Positions 9,291-19,069 of a DNA stretch of 64,000 nucleotides are shown here, one piece after another; position 1 is the first letter of the stretch; each line of letters starts with the position of its first letter. The notes under the pieces are model-generated. The model made no database searches. It was not told the DNA's origin and saw nothing but the letters and a program-made list of their open reading frames with translations. The translations under genes and the position numbers were made by a program. The DNA lies in the NCBI GenBank assembly GCA_945861265.1, contig CAMAUC010000007.1:1-64000 (forward strand). The letters are read 5' to 3'. This DNA comes from Rhizobium sp. Q54. GTDB lineage: Bacteria > Pseudomonadota > Alphaproteobacteria > Rhizobiales > Xanthobacteraceae.

Positions 9291-10859
9291 CTACTGCTCC
9301 GCCCGCAGCTTGAACCGCTGAATTTTTCCCGTCGCTGTCTTCGGCAATTCGCTGCGGAATTCAATCCAGCGCGGATATTTGAACGGCGCCAGCTTTGCCT
9401 TGACGTGATCCTGTAACAGCTGCGCCAGCGCGTCGCTGGCTTTGTCAGGCTGTTTCAGCACCACGAAGGCGCGCGGCTTGATCAGCTTCTGCTCGTCGTT
9501 CCAGCCGACCACCGCGGCCTCCAGCACATCCGGGTGCGACGACAGAGCTGCCTCGACCTCGAAGGGCGAGACATACATGCCGGACACTTTCAGCATGTCG
9601 TCGGCGCGGCCGCAGCAAATATAAAAGCCGTCGGCGTCCTCGATATATTTGTCGCCGCAGCGGGTCCATTCGCCGCGAAACGTATCGCGCGATTTCTCGC
9701 GGTTGTTCCAGTACATCAGCGCCGATGTCGGCCCGCGCACATGCAGTTCGCCCATCTCGCCCTGCTTCACGGGCTCGCCGTCTTCACCGATCAGCTTGAT
9801 CTCGTAGCCGGGCACGCATTTGCCGGTAGTGCCGTATTTATTAGTGCCCGGCCAGTTGGTCAGGAAGATGTGCAGCATCTCGGTGGTGCCAAGGCCGTCG
9901 GAGATTTCGACGCCGTAGCGGGCAAAGAAATTCTTGGCGACTTCCTCGGGCAGCGCTTCGCCGGCGGATTGGCAACGGCGCAATTTCAATTCCGACTTCT
10001 GCGGCGCGCTCGGGCTGTTGAGAAACGCGGCATAGAATGTCGGCACGCCGAAGAACACCGTGATCGGATGGTTGCGCAGCAGCGCGGCGACGCCGTCCGG
10101 CGTCGGCCGTTCCGGATTGAGCACCGTCGTCGCGCCGACGCTCAAGGGAAATGTCATGGCGTTGCCGAGCCCATAGGCGAAGAACAACTTCGCCACCGAA
10201 TGCACGATATCGGTGTCCTTCAGGCCGACGACCGGGGTGCCATAGAGATCGGCGGTCAGCTTCAGACTGGCATGACAATGCACCGCGCCTTTCGGCTTGC
10301 CGGTGGAGCCCGAGGTGTAGAGCCAAAACGCCATATCGTCGGCGACGGTCGGCGCGGTGTAAGGCTCCGGCTCGTCGGCGCCGATGAGGTCCTCGAACAA
10401 CCGGTAGCCTTTAGCGTCAAGTTTTTGCGGCACCTCGCCGGAGACGACGACATGATCGAGGTCGGGGCTTTCCGCGATCAGTTTCTCGAATTTCGGAAAC
10501 AGCACTTCCGACACCACCAGACATTTGGCGCGGCTGTCGGCGAGCATGAAGCGATAGTCTTCCTCGGTCAGCAGCGTGTTGACCGGAACCGCGATGACGC
10601 CGGCCTTGAGGCAGCCGAGGAACGCGGTCGGCCAGTCGATCGTGTCGGTGAGCGCGATCAGCACCCGCTCCTCGCGCCGGACGCCGAGACCGCGCAACGC
10701 TGCCGAAAAACGCGCCACCCGGTCGGCGAGCTGGCCATAGGTGAGAACGCCGCGCGAATCGATATAGGCCGGCTTGTCCTTGCGGCCGGCCGCGAGGTTG
10801 CGCGCCAGCACATCGGCGGCGAAATTATAGGCCCGCGCGTCCCCTTCGACGGCTGTCAT
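9291..10859 (-). CDS. Benzoate-CoA ligase family protein
   Basis: AMP-binding motif YTSGSTGKPKGAVH, benzoate-CoA ligase-like length and C-terminal GKIQRFKLR; start chosen at MTAVEGDARAYNFA. Confidence 0.88.
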   Translation of the reverse strand: MTAVEGDARAYNFAADVLARNLAAGRKDKPAYIDSRGVLTYGQLADRVARFSAALRGLGVRREERVLIALTDTIDWPTAFLGCLKAGVIAVPVNTLLTEEDYRFMLADSRAKCLVVSEVLFPKFEKLIAESPDLDHVVVSGEVPQKLDAKGYRLFEDLIGADEPEPYTAPTVADDMAFWLYTSGSTGKPKGAVHCHASLKLTADLYGTPVVGLKDTDIVHSVAKLFFAYGLGNAMTFPLSVGATTVLNPERPTPDGVAALLRNHPITVFFGVPTFYAAFLNSPSAPQKSELKLRRCQSAGEALPEEVAKNFFARYGVEISDGLGTTEMLHIFLTNWPGTNKYGTTGKCVPGYEIKLIGEDGEPVKQGEMGELHVRGPTSALMYWNNREKSRDTFRGEWTRCGDKYIEDADGFYICCGRADDMLKVSGMYVSPFEVEAALSSHPDVLEAAVVGWNDEQKLIKPRAFVVLKQPDKASDALAQLLQDHVKAKLAPFKYPRWIEFRSELPKTATGKIQRFKLRAEQ

Positions 10860-11028
10860 CGCGTCTTCCTCCCAGGATTTTTGCCCATTATGCCGGGCAC
10901 GGCCTGAACTGCCTAGCGCAGCATAATTCCAGGCGTATGCGCGCGGACGTGATTCATCGCCCCTGTTGTTGATACGGCGCGGGGGCGCCGGCCTTCCCAC
11001 TCTTGCCCCGGACAATATCCGAGGGGAC

Positions 11029-11280
11029 GGAGCGCCGCGTGGCGCCACATCTCAGTCACGCTCGGCGGAGCGTGCGCGTCCTCTGGCGAAGGACGCTGCG
11101 CCCCGCGGCGCTCCATCGCGGTGTCTTTTCGGCGCACGGGCCGCGCTTCTGGCGGCTAGCCCGTTTTACAGGGCTGCTTCGCACCATCAGCGAGCTCCTC
11201 GCGGCAGGTCTTATTGCCTGCGGGCGGAGCCCCGTCGCCGCCCGGGAGCCAAGGGTGCGTTTCCCTTAAAGCCCGCAGGC
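11029..11280. other. Highly structured noncoding element (multibranch inverted repeats)
   Basis: GGAGCGCCGCG(11029-11039)/CGCGGCGCTCC(11104-11114) enclosing CACGCTC-GGCG-GAGCGTG and GCGTCC...GGACGC; then GCCTGCGGGC(11216-11225)/GCCCGCAGGC(11271-11280). Confidence 0.6.
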
Positions 11281-11575
11281 ACCGCATCCTCTCCCACGTT
11301 CATGACGCCTCATGACAGCGCCCTCGGCGGATCGGACGGCAATAGGATATCTATCTTAGGACTTAAGTCAATAGGCCGCGATCCTATTTTTTGCCGGCTG
11401 AAATTTCGTCTAGGCGCGGCCCACACCGCCGCGCGGCCCCGCATGGGTGAAATGCCGGAGCGAATCTGCCCGTGACCGGCGGACGCGCGCGTGTTAATGC
11501 CCGGCGGGAACGCCTATAATGCTGGAAACCAGAGCCGGTATCCCCGGCCGAACAATAACCTTCGAGGAGAGACCC

Positions 11576-12868
11576 ATGGACAAGGCCGTCCGTCAGATCA
11601 GCGCCGAGGACATCAACCCGCGCCACAACTGGGGCCGCGCGCTGCCCTCGCTCGGCATCATGGGCGTCGACTTCGAGGAGCGCGTCGATTTCCGCCGGCT
11701 GCACCGCTACCGCCTCGGCCGCGCCAAGCAGGCGCTGGAAAAGTCCGAACTCGGCGCACTGCTGGTGTTCGACGTCAACAACATTCGTTATCTCACCTCG
11801 ACCAAGATCGGCGAGTGGGAGCGCGACAAGCTGGCGCGCTGGGCGCTGCTGACCCGCACCGGCGAACCGATCCTGTGGGACTTCGGCTCCGCCGCCGTGC
11901 ATCACAAGCTCTATGCGCCGTGGCTCGATCCGCAGAACTGCAAAGCCGGCCTGATCGGCCTGCGCGGCACCGTGCAGCCCTCCTTCGGCTTGATGAAGAA
12001 GCACGCCGAGGAACTCGCCTCGATCCTGCGCGAACATGGCGTCGCCGACATGCCAATCGGCGTCGATATCGTCGAGCCGCCGATGATGTTCGAACTGCAG
12101 AAGGCCGGTCTTACGATCGCCGACGGCCAGCAGGTCATGCTGGAAGCGCGCGAGATCAAGTCGCAGGACGAGATCGCGCTGTTGAACCACGCCGCCTGCA
12201 TGGTCGACGGCGCCTATGACCTCGTCAACAGGGAATTGAAGCCGGGCGTGCGCGAGAACGACATCGTCGCCATGGTCAACGACTTCCTCTATCGCAACGG
12301 CTCCGACGACGTCGAAGCGGTCAACGCGGTGTCCGGCGAGCGCGGCAATCCGCATCCGCACAACTTCACCGACCGCATGATCCGTCCCGGCGACATGGCC
12401 TATTTCGACATCCTGCAGGCCTTCGTCGGCTATCGCACCTGCTACTACCGCACCTTCGCCGTCGGCCGCGCCACGCCGATGCAACACGACGCCTACAAGC
12501 TGGCGCGCGAATGGCTGGACAATGCGATGATGCGCATCAAGCCCGGCGCCTCGACCGCGCATATCGCCGAAGCCTTCCCGACCGCGGGCGAATTCGGCTT
12601 CCCTGACGAACTGTCGGCTTTCGGCCTGCAGTTCGCGCATGGCCTCGGCCTGGCGCTGCACGAACGGCCGATCATCTCGCGCGTGATCTCGATGGATCAT
12701 CCGACCGAGATCAAGGAAGGCATGGTGTTCGCCATCGAAACCTTCTGCCCGTCGGCGGACGGTTTCTCCGGCGCCCGCATCGAGGAAGAAGTCGTGGTCA
12801 CCGACAAGGGCTGCAAGGTGATCTCGCTGTTCCCGGCGGAAGAACTGCCGATCTCGAACAAGTATTAG
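11576..12868 (+). CDS. M24-family (aminopeptidase P/DddP-like fold) protein with altered metal ligands
   Basis: Creatinase-like N domain and pita-bread C domain (HGLGLALHERP, VFAIETFC, RIEEEVVVT). Confidence 0.85.
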   Translation: MDKAVRQISAEDINPRHNWGRALPSLGIMGVDFEERVDFRRLHRYRLGRAKQALEKSELGALLVFDVNNIRYLTSTKIGEWERDKLARWALLTRTGEPILWDFGSAAVHHKLYAPWLDPQNCKAGLIGLRGTVQPSFGLMKKHAEELASILREHGVADMPIGVDIVEPPMMFELQKAGLTIADGQQVMLEAREIKSQDEIALLNHAACMVDGAYDLVNRELKPGVRENDIVAMVNDFLYRNGSDDVEAVNAVSGERGNPHPHNFTDRMIRPGDMAYFDILQAFVGYRTCYYRTFAVGRATPMQHDAYKLAREWLDNAMMRIKPGASTAHIAEAFPTAGEFGFPDELSAFGLQFAHGLGLALHERPIISRVISMDHPTEIKEGMVFAIETFCPSADGFSGARIEEEVVVTDKGCKVISLFPAEELPISNKY

Positions 12869-12876
12869 ATCCGACA

Positions 12877-12904
12877 AGGGGGCGCGCCGCGATGTGCGCC
12901 CCCT
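12877..12904 (+). terminator. Hairpin downstream of M24 gene (no clear T tract)
   Basis: AGGGGGCGC ... GCGCCCCCT. Confidence 0.5.
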
Positions 12905-12918
12905 AACGGCTCACGCCC

Positions 12919-13152
12919 ATGCCCGCGCCAAACGCCCCACATTACATCTCGCCCAAGGAACGCGCCGAGAACCGCGCGCGCTGGCTACGCTTCGCCTATC
13001 TGACCGCTGTCGCGATCCCGCTCGCCGTGTTGGTGATGATGTTCGGCTACAGCGACCAGGCACCGGCATGGCTGCGGAGTTTCACCGCCGATCTGGACGC
13101 AGGCTTCGGTTTTCCGGTGCTGTGGCTGATCAAATTGATCGCGGCACGGTGA
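12919..13152 (+). CDS. Small single/dual-TM hypothetical protein (77 aa)
   Basis: Hydrophobic segment FAYLTAVAIPLAVLVMMFGY; stop overlaps GTG start of DUF983 gene. Confidence 0.7.
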   Translation: MPAPNAPHYISPKERAENRARWLRFAYLTAVAIPLAVLVMMFGYSDQAPAWLRSFTADLDAGFGFPVLWLIKLIAAR

Positions 13153-13589
13153 ACGAAGAAGCCACGCCAGCGTTCGCACCTGTGGCGCTTCCCTCAGGCT
13201 TCGGCCAGGCGGTGTGGCGCGGCTTTCGCGGCCGCTGTCCGGCCTGCGGCGAGGGCCGCATGTTTCATAAATTCCTGAAGGTGAGCGACGCCTGTCCGCG
13301 GTGCGGCGAGGAATTGCACCATCACCGCGCCGACGACTTCCCCGCTTATCTGGTGATCGCCATTGTCGGTCACATTCTGGTGCCGATCGTGCTGTCGGTG
13401 GAAACGCATATTGCGCCGCCGGTCGTCGTGAGCATGGCATTGTGGCCGTCGATTGCGCTGGTGATGGCGCTTGGTCTTCTACAGCCGGTCAAAGGCGCCG
13501 TGATCGCCATCCAATGGTACGGCGGCATGCACGGCTTCGACGGCGCCAAGAAGGCGCGCACACTGGCCGCGGCCGCCAAACCGATCTGA
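13149..13589 (+). CDS. DUF983 family membrane protein
   Basis: RGRCPACGEGRMFHKFLKVSDACPRCGEEL zinc-ribbon and two TM segments; GTG start overlapping upstream stop. Confidence 0.88.
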   Translation: MNEEATPAFAPVALPSGFGQAVWRGFRGRCPACGEGRMFHKFLKVSDACPRCGEELHHHRADDFPAYLVIAIVGHILVPIVLSVETHIAPPVVVSMALWPSIALVMALGLLQPVKGAVIAIQWYGGMHGFDGAKKARTLAAAAKPI

Positions 13590-13607
13590 AGCGCCGATTC
13601 CCCGCGA

Positions 13608-14249
13608 TCAGCTTTTCAGCGGCTGTTTCGCCCAGTAATCCTCTGCCGACTTGGTCGCCTTGAGCGCGGCCATGTCCTTGTAGCCCGGCGCCATCGACGC
13701 ATCGGTGCCGGCGAGCACCTGATGATGCTCGATGTTGAGAAGCCGCAGCCAGCTTTGCTGGCCGAGCGTCAGGCCGATCATGCAGCCGATCTCGACCAGT
13801 TCGGCTTCGGTGAAATTCGCGTGCAGGCGGTCCCAGAAGGCGTCGTCGGTGTTGAGATGCCAGACGATGGCTTCGGCGTAGGACAGAGCCGCCTTCTGGC
13901 GCTCGGTGTAGCGCGTCGATTTTTCGAAATTCAAAAGATCGAGAACGTGATCCTCGATCAGCGCGCCGCTCGATGTCGATTTCACCGAGCGCTGGTTGCC
14001 GCAATATTCGCACTGCACCGAGCGCGACACGTAAAGCCGGCACAGCTCTTTCAGCGGATGATCAGCGATGCCGTTGCGGAACAGGTTGTTCCAGCTGTCG
14101 GCGAAGAACCAGAACGCCGCCGGGACATGCGCGCGGATCGCCGAGCTTTCCGGCCGCGGCGTGCCCTCGCGCTGGCAGCGCTCCATCTCGGCGCGCATTT
14201 TGGCGTCCATTTTGTCCAGCGGAACGTAGCTGATGCGTTGCCTGGCCAT
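13608..14249 (-). CDS. Carboxymuconolactone decarboxylase (AhpD-like) family protein
   Basis: YVSRSVQCEYCGNQRS, ALSYAEAIVWH. Confidence 0.85.
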   Translation of the reverse strand: MARQRISYVPLDKMDAKMRAEMERCQREGTPRPESSAIRAHVPAAFWFFADSWNNLFRNGIADHPLKELCRLYVSRSVQCEYCGNQRSVKSTSSGALIEDHVLDLLNFEKSTRYTERQKAALSYAEAIVWHLNTDDAFWDRLHANFTEAELVEIGCMIGLTLGQQSWLRLLNIEHHQVLAGTDASMAPGYKDMAALKATKSAEDYWAKQPLKS

Positions 14250-14346
14250 GATGTTTCTCGGGGTGGTCGGTTGCGGTTTCAGCAGCCTAGGCGCCCAGCC
14301 GGCCGCATGGTATCGTGAATATCAAATACGGGTATCGGTTATTACG

Positions 14347-15306
14347 ATGGCCAAGGCGCGCTGGGACTGGGAGACCCGAATCGGCCGGCGGCTGAAGCTG
14401 CGCGACCTGCACATCCTGTCCGTCGTCGTGCGCTGGGGCAGCATGGCCAAAGCCGCCACGCATCTCGATACCTCGCAATCGGTCGTCTCCGAGGCGATCG
14501 CCAGCCTGGAAAGCGCGCTCGGCGTCAGCCTGCTCGACCGCAGCCCGCGCGGCATCGCGCCGACGATCTATGCGACCGCACTCCTGAAGCGCGGTCATGT
14601 CGTGTTCGACGAACTGCGCGAAGGCATCAAGGAGATCGAGACGCTATCCGGCCAGGCGACCGGCGATATTCGGATCGCCTGCCCCGAATTTCTCGCCGCC
14701 GGTCTGATGACCGACGCGGTCGACGGATTTTCAAAGCGCTATCCCGACATCGTCTGCCACGTCGTAGAGGCCGACGTCAGCACGTTGGATTTCCGCCAGT
14801 TGCAGGAGCGCGCCGTCGACCTGATGGTGACGCGCGTACCGAACGCCTTTGCCGACGACGATCTCGATGTCGACGTGCTGTTCGACGATCCGCATCTGGT
14901 GGTGGCCGGCGAGAAGAGCCCGTGGGCGGGCAAGCGTTCGGTCAAACTGGCCGAACTGGTGGACGAGCCGTGGATCATCCCGCCGTCGCCGATCGTCAAC
15001 GCAATTCTGAAGGAGGCCTTCGAAGCGCAAGGGCTGAAGCCGCCGGCGGAGAAAGTCGTCACCTCGTTCATATTGATGCGCAACCACCTGCTAGCGAGCG
15101 GGCGCTTCGTCACGGTGCTGCCGGAGTCAGTGCTGCGCTACAATGCCAAGCAATGGGCGCTGCGCGCGCTGCCGGTCAAACTGCGCGCCACGCCGCAGCC
15201 GATCGCCATCGTCAAACTGAAAAACCGCAGCGTCAGCCCGGCGATTGCGCTGTTCATCGCGCATTTGCGAACGGTGACCAAGGCCTATGCCGGCCGCCGC
15301 GATTAA
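14347..15306 (+). CDS. LysR family transcriptional regulator
   Basis: LysR HTH LKLRDLHILSVVVRWGSMAKAATHLDTSQSVVSEAIASLE. Confidence 0.93.
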   Translation: MAKARWDWETRIGRRLKLRDLHILSVVVRWGSMAKAATHLDTSQSVVSEAIASLESALGVSLLDRSPRGIAPTIYATALLKRGHVVFDELREGIKEIETLSGQATGDIRIACPEFLAAGLMTDAVDGFSKRYPDIVCHVVEADVSTLDFRQLQERAVDLMVTRVPNAFADDDLDVDVLFDDPHLVVAGEKSPWAGKRSVKLAELVDEPWIIPPSPIVNAILKEAFEAQGLKPPAEKVVTSFILMRNHLLASGRFVTVLPESVLRYNAKQWALRALPVKLRATPQPIAIVKLKNRSVSPAIALFIAHLRTVTKAYAGRRD

Positions 15307-15374
15307 GGATCGACGGCAGGGAACAATTGCGTGTGCTGGAACTTAGCCTGCGACATCAACAAGGAGTGTCGGAA

Positions 15375-15545
15375 ATGGCTGAAGGCAGCAGCGGTGGAAT
15401 CGGCGTGCTCGGCGTCCTGATCGGCGCGCTTATCGTGATCGTCGTGGGCGGCGGCCTGTTGTTTGCCACCGGCAAGATCGGCGGCGGCGGCAACACAACG
15501 ACACTCAAGGTCGAAATGCCGAAAGTCGGCGCGCCGGCAAAATAG
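15375..15545 (+). CDS. Small single-TM protein (56 aa)
   Basis: MAEGSSGGIGVLGVLIGALIVIVVGGGLLFATGK; aaggag RBS just upstream. Confidence 0.6.
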   Translation: MAEGSSGGIGVLGVLIGALIVIVVGGGLLFATGKIGGGGNTTTLKVEMPKVGAPAK

Positions 15546-15614
15546 CGCCCGCTTGGCAACATCGCAGGCTTTGACGCCGGTGGGCCTAGCCCGCCGGCGT
15601 TTCCGCGCGGAATG

Positions 15615-17309
15615 TCAGGCGGCGCGCACGCGGGCGACGAAGTTCTGCGCTTCGTCCTGCAACGCCGCTGCCTGGCGGTTCAAATCGGCGACGGCCTGCG
15701 AGATCTGCCGCGCGCCGGTGTGGGTGCGGGCAGCGAATTCGTTGACGCCGGCGATGGCGTCGGACACCTGGCGCGAGCGCGCTGCTGCGCCCTCGACGCT
15801 TTCGGCGATTCGTTGCGTCGCCTGATTTTGCAGCTTGACGGAGCCGGTGATGGCGCGCGCGACGGTTTCGATCTGCGCGATCACCGACGACATCGACTGG
15901 GTGGCGGTGCGCACGCCGTCGATGATCTGGCCCATCGAGCCGGTGCGGTCCTGGATATGACCGAGCGCCCGGGTGGTTTGCGCGGCCAAAGTCTTGACCT
16001 CCTGCGCCACCACGGCGAAGCCGCGGCCGGCCTCGCCGGCGCGCGCCGCTTCGATCGTGGCATTGAGCGCCAGCAGATTGGTCTGGCCGGCGATGGCGTG
16101 GATCATGCCGGCCACCTTCTCGATGTCGTCGACGGCAGGACTGAGGCCATCGGCGTTGGCGACCGCGATATCGGCGCGGCGAGTGGCCTCGGCGACGACG
16201 CCGGAGGCATTGGCGAGCTGGGCGTCGATGTCGTTCATCGCCATCGATAGCTCGTCGATGGCGTGCGATACCGTGCCGGCGACGGTCGTGCTGGCGTCGG
16301 CCGCGCCGGTGGCGGCCTGCGCATTGCGCCCGGACTCGTCGGCCATCTCGCTCATCGCATGGGCGGATTGATCGAGTTCGGCGGCGGCCTGCGCCAGCGC
16401 CGCCGCGACGCTGAGAATCTTGCTTTCAAAATTGCGGGCGAACTGTTCGAGCGCTTGCCGCTTTTCAGCCTCGGCCTGGGCGCGGGCGCGCTTGCGCTGC
16501 TCCTGCCCTTCGCCGAGCGCGACGGCGTTGTCGCGGAATACAAGGACGGCACGCGCCATCGTGCCGACTTCGTCGCCGCGCTTGAGCCCTTCGATGCGCC
16601 CCTCGAAGCGGCCGAGCGCGATCTCGCGCATGACGGCGGCCAGCCTCTGCAGCGGCCGCGCCACCGTACGATGGGCCAGCGCCATCGCCAGCAGGATAGT
16701 GAAAAGCGTGCCGCCGATCAACATGGCCGACAGCAACTCGTGCGTCCGCGCCTTGCGCACGGCGGCGGCTTCGGTCGTCTCTTTCATCTGCCCGCCGAGA
16801 ATGCCGATCAGCCGGTTCATGCTGGTGGTGGCGTCGACCAATGCCGGGTCGAATTTCAATTCGAGCAGTTCGCGCGCCTGCTCGCGCTGATTGTTCACAG
16901 TCAACAGCCGCACCTGTCCGGCAATGGCGTCAACCAGATTCAGACGCCGGAACATGCCGTTCACATCGTCACGATGCCGCGGCAACGTCTCGATAACGCT
17001 GTTGAGCCAGGATTTGGCGGCCGCGTATTGTCCCGCGCGTTCCTCGGTCGCTTCGCGAATGGTGTCGGGATCGGTCGCAGCCGCCATTTTGTACGTTGCA
17101 AGCCCCAAAGACTGCACCGCGCTCTTGGCTTCGGTGAGGACCAGCCGGGTCGGCATGACTTCGTTGGTGACAATCTCGTTGATGCGGTCGATCTCGTGCA
17201 GGCTGCGCAGGCTGTACCAGTTGGCCGCCGCCGACAGAATTCCGAGGGTGCCGATCAGCAGCATCGCCTTGGCGGCGATCGGCAGGCGAATCGATTTCAG
17301 TCGCAACAT
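15615..17309 (-). CDS. Methyl-accepting chemotaxis protein
   Basis: HAMP region and signalling hairpin [37 protein letters not shown]; start at [16 protein letters not shown] preferred. Confidence 0.93.
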   Translation of the reverse strand: MLRLKSIRLPIAAKAMLLIGTLGILSAAANWYSLRSLHEIDRINEIVTNEVMPTRLVLTEAKSAVQSLGLATYKMAAATDPDTIREATEERAGQYAAAKSWLNSVIETLPRHRDDVNGMFRRLNLVDAIAGQVRLLTVNNQREQARELLELKFDPALVDATTSMNRLIGILGGQMKETTEAAAVRKARTHELLSAMLIGGTLFTILLAMALAHRTVARPLQRLAAVMREIALGRFEGRIEGLKRGDEVGTMARAVLVFRDNAVALGEGQEQRKRARAQAEAEKRQALEQFARNFESKILSVAAALAQAAAELDQSAHAMSEMADESGRNAQAATGAADASTTVAGTVSHAIDELSMAMNDIDAQLANASGVVAEATRRADIAVANADGLSPAVDDIEKVAGMIHAIAGQTNLLALNATIEAARAGEAGRGFAVVAQEVKTLAAQTTRALGHIQDRTGSMGQIIDGVRTATQSMSSVIAQIETVARAITGSVKLQNQATQRIAESVEGAAARSRQVSDAIAGVNEFAARTHTGARQISQAVADLNRQAAALQDEAQNFVARVRAA

Positions 17310-17463
17310 CAAGATACCTGGAAGTGTGGTGGCGATGCTTTGTCTAGCGGTCAAATGGTTTGTGATCGCTTAACCGCGCGGTCATACCTCCGTCGCCTTT
17401 GTCATAAATTGAGTCGACGGCGTGCGAGCGTTCGCGCACTGTCACAAATCACAGCCGTGCGAA

Positions 17464-17491
17464 ACCCATGGCGGACTTTTCCGCCATGGGT
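17464..17491 (-). terminator. 12-bp perfect hairpin downstream of GST gene
   Basis: ACCCATGGCGGA cttt TCCGCCATGGGT. Confidence 0.5.
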
Positions 17492-17519
17492 CGCAGCATT
17501 CCACGAAGTGCAAAAGTGG

Positions 17520-18284
17520 TTATGCCCGCGCGGCGAGCGTTTCCTTCAGATGTGGGAAACGTTCGGTCAACAGCGAGCCGTGATAATAGGTCGGCACGAA
17601 AGACGGATGCGCGCGGATATTGTCGAACCATGTGACGACGCGCGGCAGGTCCTGCCAGTCGGCATAATTGAGATCGTACATCCGCACCAGAGCCGGCATC
17701 GCCGCGACGTCGGCAAGCGAAATGTCCTTGCCCAGCAGCCATGGGCCGCCGCTCAACTCGATCTCGCGATCCATCCGCTCGTAGGAACGGCGCAGGCGGG
17801 CGAGCGCCGCGTCCATCTCGGCCTTGGGAAAACCGGTCTGGCCCATGGCCAGCATGAATTCCTTGCGCAGCGGCTTGCTCACCGCCATGGCGACGAAGTC
17901 CTCGCGGCTCATCGCCTGGAACTTCGGCAGGAAGGCAAGATTGAAAGTCGGCACCCGCACCGAAGCGGCCGGCATCTCATCCATGAAATGCATCAACGCG
18001 CGCATGCGGGCGCGCGTCACCGGATTTTCCGGGGTGAAGCTGTTCTGCGGCACGACCTCATCGAGATATTCGGTAATGACGGTGGAATCGGTGACGATCG
18101 CGCCGTCGTGATCGAGCGTCGGCACCACGCCGTTCGGATTGAGCTTGAGATAATCCGGCTTGAGCTGATCGCCTTCGAGCAGATTGAGTTTCACTTCGTC
18201 GAACGGCAGCTTCTTGGCATTGAGCACGAAGCGCACCCGCTGGCTGCAGGTCGATTGCGGCGCGTTGTAAAGTTTGAAGGCCAT
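17520..18284 (-). CDS. Glutathione S-transferase family protein
   Basis: N-term MAFKLYNAPQSTCSQRVRFVLNAKKLPFDEVKLNL, ESxx-like DSTVITEYLDE. Confidence 0.92.
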   Translation of the reverse strand: MAFKLYNAPQSTCSQRVRFVLNAKKLPFDEVKLNLLEGDQLKPDYLKLNPNGVVPTLDHDGAIVTDSTVITEYLDEVVPQNSFTPENPVTRARMRALMHFMDEMPAASVRVPTFNLAFLPKFQAMSREDFVAMAVSKPLRKEFMLAMGQTGFPKAEMDAALARLRRSYERMDREIELSGGPWLLGKDISLADVAAMPALVRMYDLNYADWQDLPRVVTWFDNIRAHPSFVPTYYHGSLLTERFPHLKETLAARA

Positions 18285-18368
18285 CGCTCGTTATCCCCCG
18301 ATCGTTTCTTCTACTCTGCATTTTTGCCGGCAGGCGTGCAATCTCCGGCCGCGACAGCAAAGCTTGCA

Positions 18369-18956
18369 TCACTCAGCTTTGATCAGCCCCTTGCGCAGCT
18401 CTTCCAGCCGCTGCTGGTAACCCTCACCATTGCCGTAATCGTCGAACAGCGCATAGCGGGCATGCGTGCCGATGACGCGGCGCGCGTGCTTGATCGGACA
18501 CCAGTATTGCTCGGTGCGGGCCGCGATCTCGCACGCATAAGCGATGACCCCGTTGGCATAGGAGCAATAGGCGCAGTTGAGTTTCTCAAGCGCGTTGAGA
18601 TAGGCCAGATGGTGGCGGTCGAACACGAAATAATCGGCGCGTTTGATTTTCGCGATGCCGTAAATCGGGAAGCACACCGCCTGAAAGACGCTGACGAACA
18701 GGTCGAGCAGCAGGAACGGCACAATGCCGGCATAGATGACCGGCGAGGTCAGCATGACCAGCGGATGAGCGCCGAACACATAAGGCAGGAGCTTGCTGCG
18801 CAACTGACGATGCCGGCGCAGCAACTCTTCCTCGAAGGCGACGCGGCCATGCTCGATCCCGATCTTCAGCTCGGCGCTGCGCTTGGCCAGTTCGGCGTCG
18901 AGTTCCCCTTCGAGGGTGCTGATCCTGTCAATCAGCGCCGCGATCTGTGGGTTCAT
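18369..18956 (-). CDS. Conserved hypothetical membrane protein with Cys/His motif
   Basis: LNCAYCSYANGVIAYACEIAARTEQYWCPIKHARR; central hydrophobic segment. Confidence 0.75.
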   Translation of the reverse strand: MNPQIAALIDRISTLEGELDAELAKRSAELKIGIEHGRVAFEEELLRRHRQLRSKLLPYVFGAHPLVMLTSPVIYAGIVPFLLLDLFVSVFQAVCFPIYGIAKIKRADYFVFDRHHLAYLNALEKLNCAYCSYANGVIAYACEIAARTEQYWCPIKHARRVIGTHARYALFDDYGNGEGYQQRLEELRKGLIKAE

Positions 18957-19069
18957 GGGTCCGTTTCCCTCGGGGTGATACGATACTGGGTTGTGGGCCA
19001 ACATGGGCCGGCGCGGCGGAAATTTACAGGCAATTTACTTGTCGCGGCCGCCTGCGCTCGATTGACTGA

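Noticed and set aside
9534-10907. 457-aa + strand ORF
   Set aside because: Antisense to benzoate-CoA-ligase-like gene; no recognisable motifs
10966-11475. 169-aa ORF in the 10.9-11.5 kb intergenic region
   Set aside because: Sequence is dominated by inverted repeats; protein looks non-native. Reported instead as a structured noncoding element
11384-12877. 497-aa minus-strand ORF
   Set aside because: Antisense shadow of the M24-family gene
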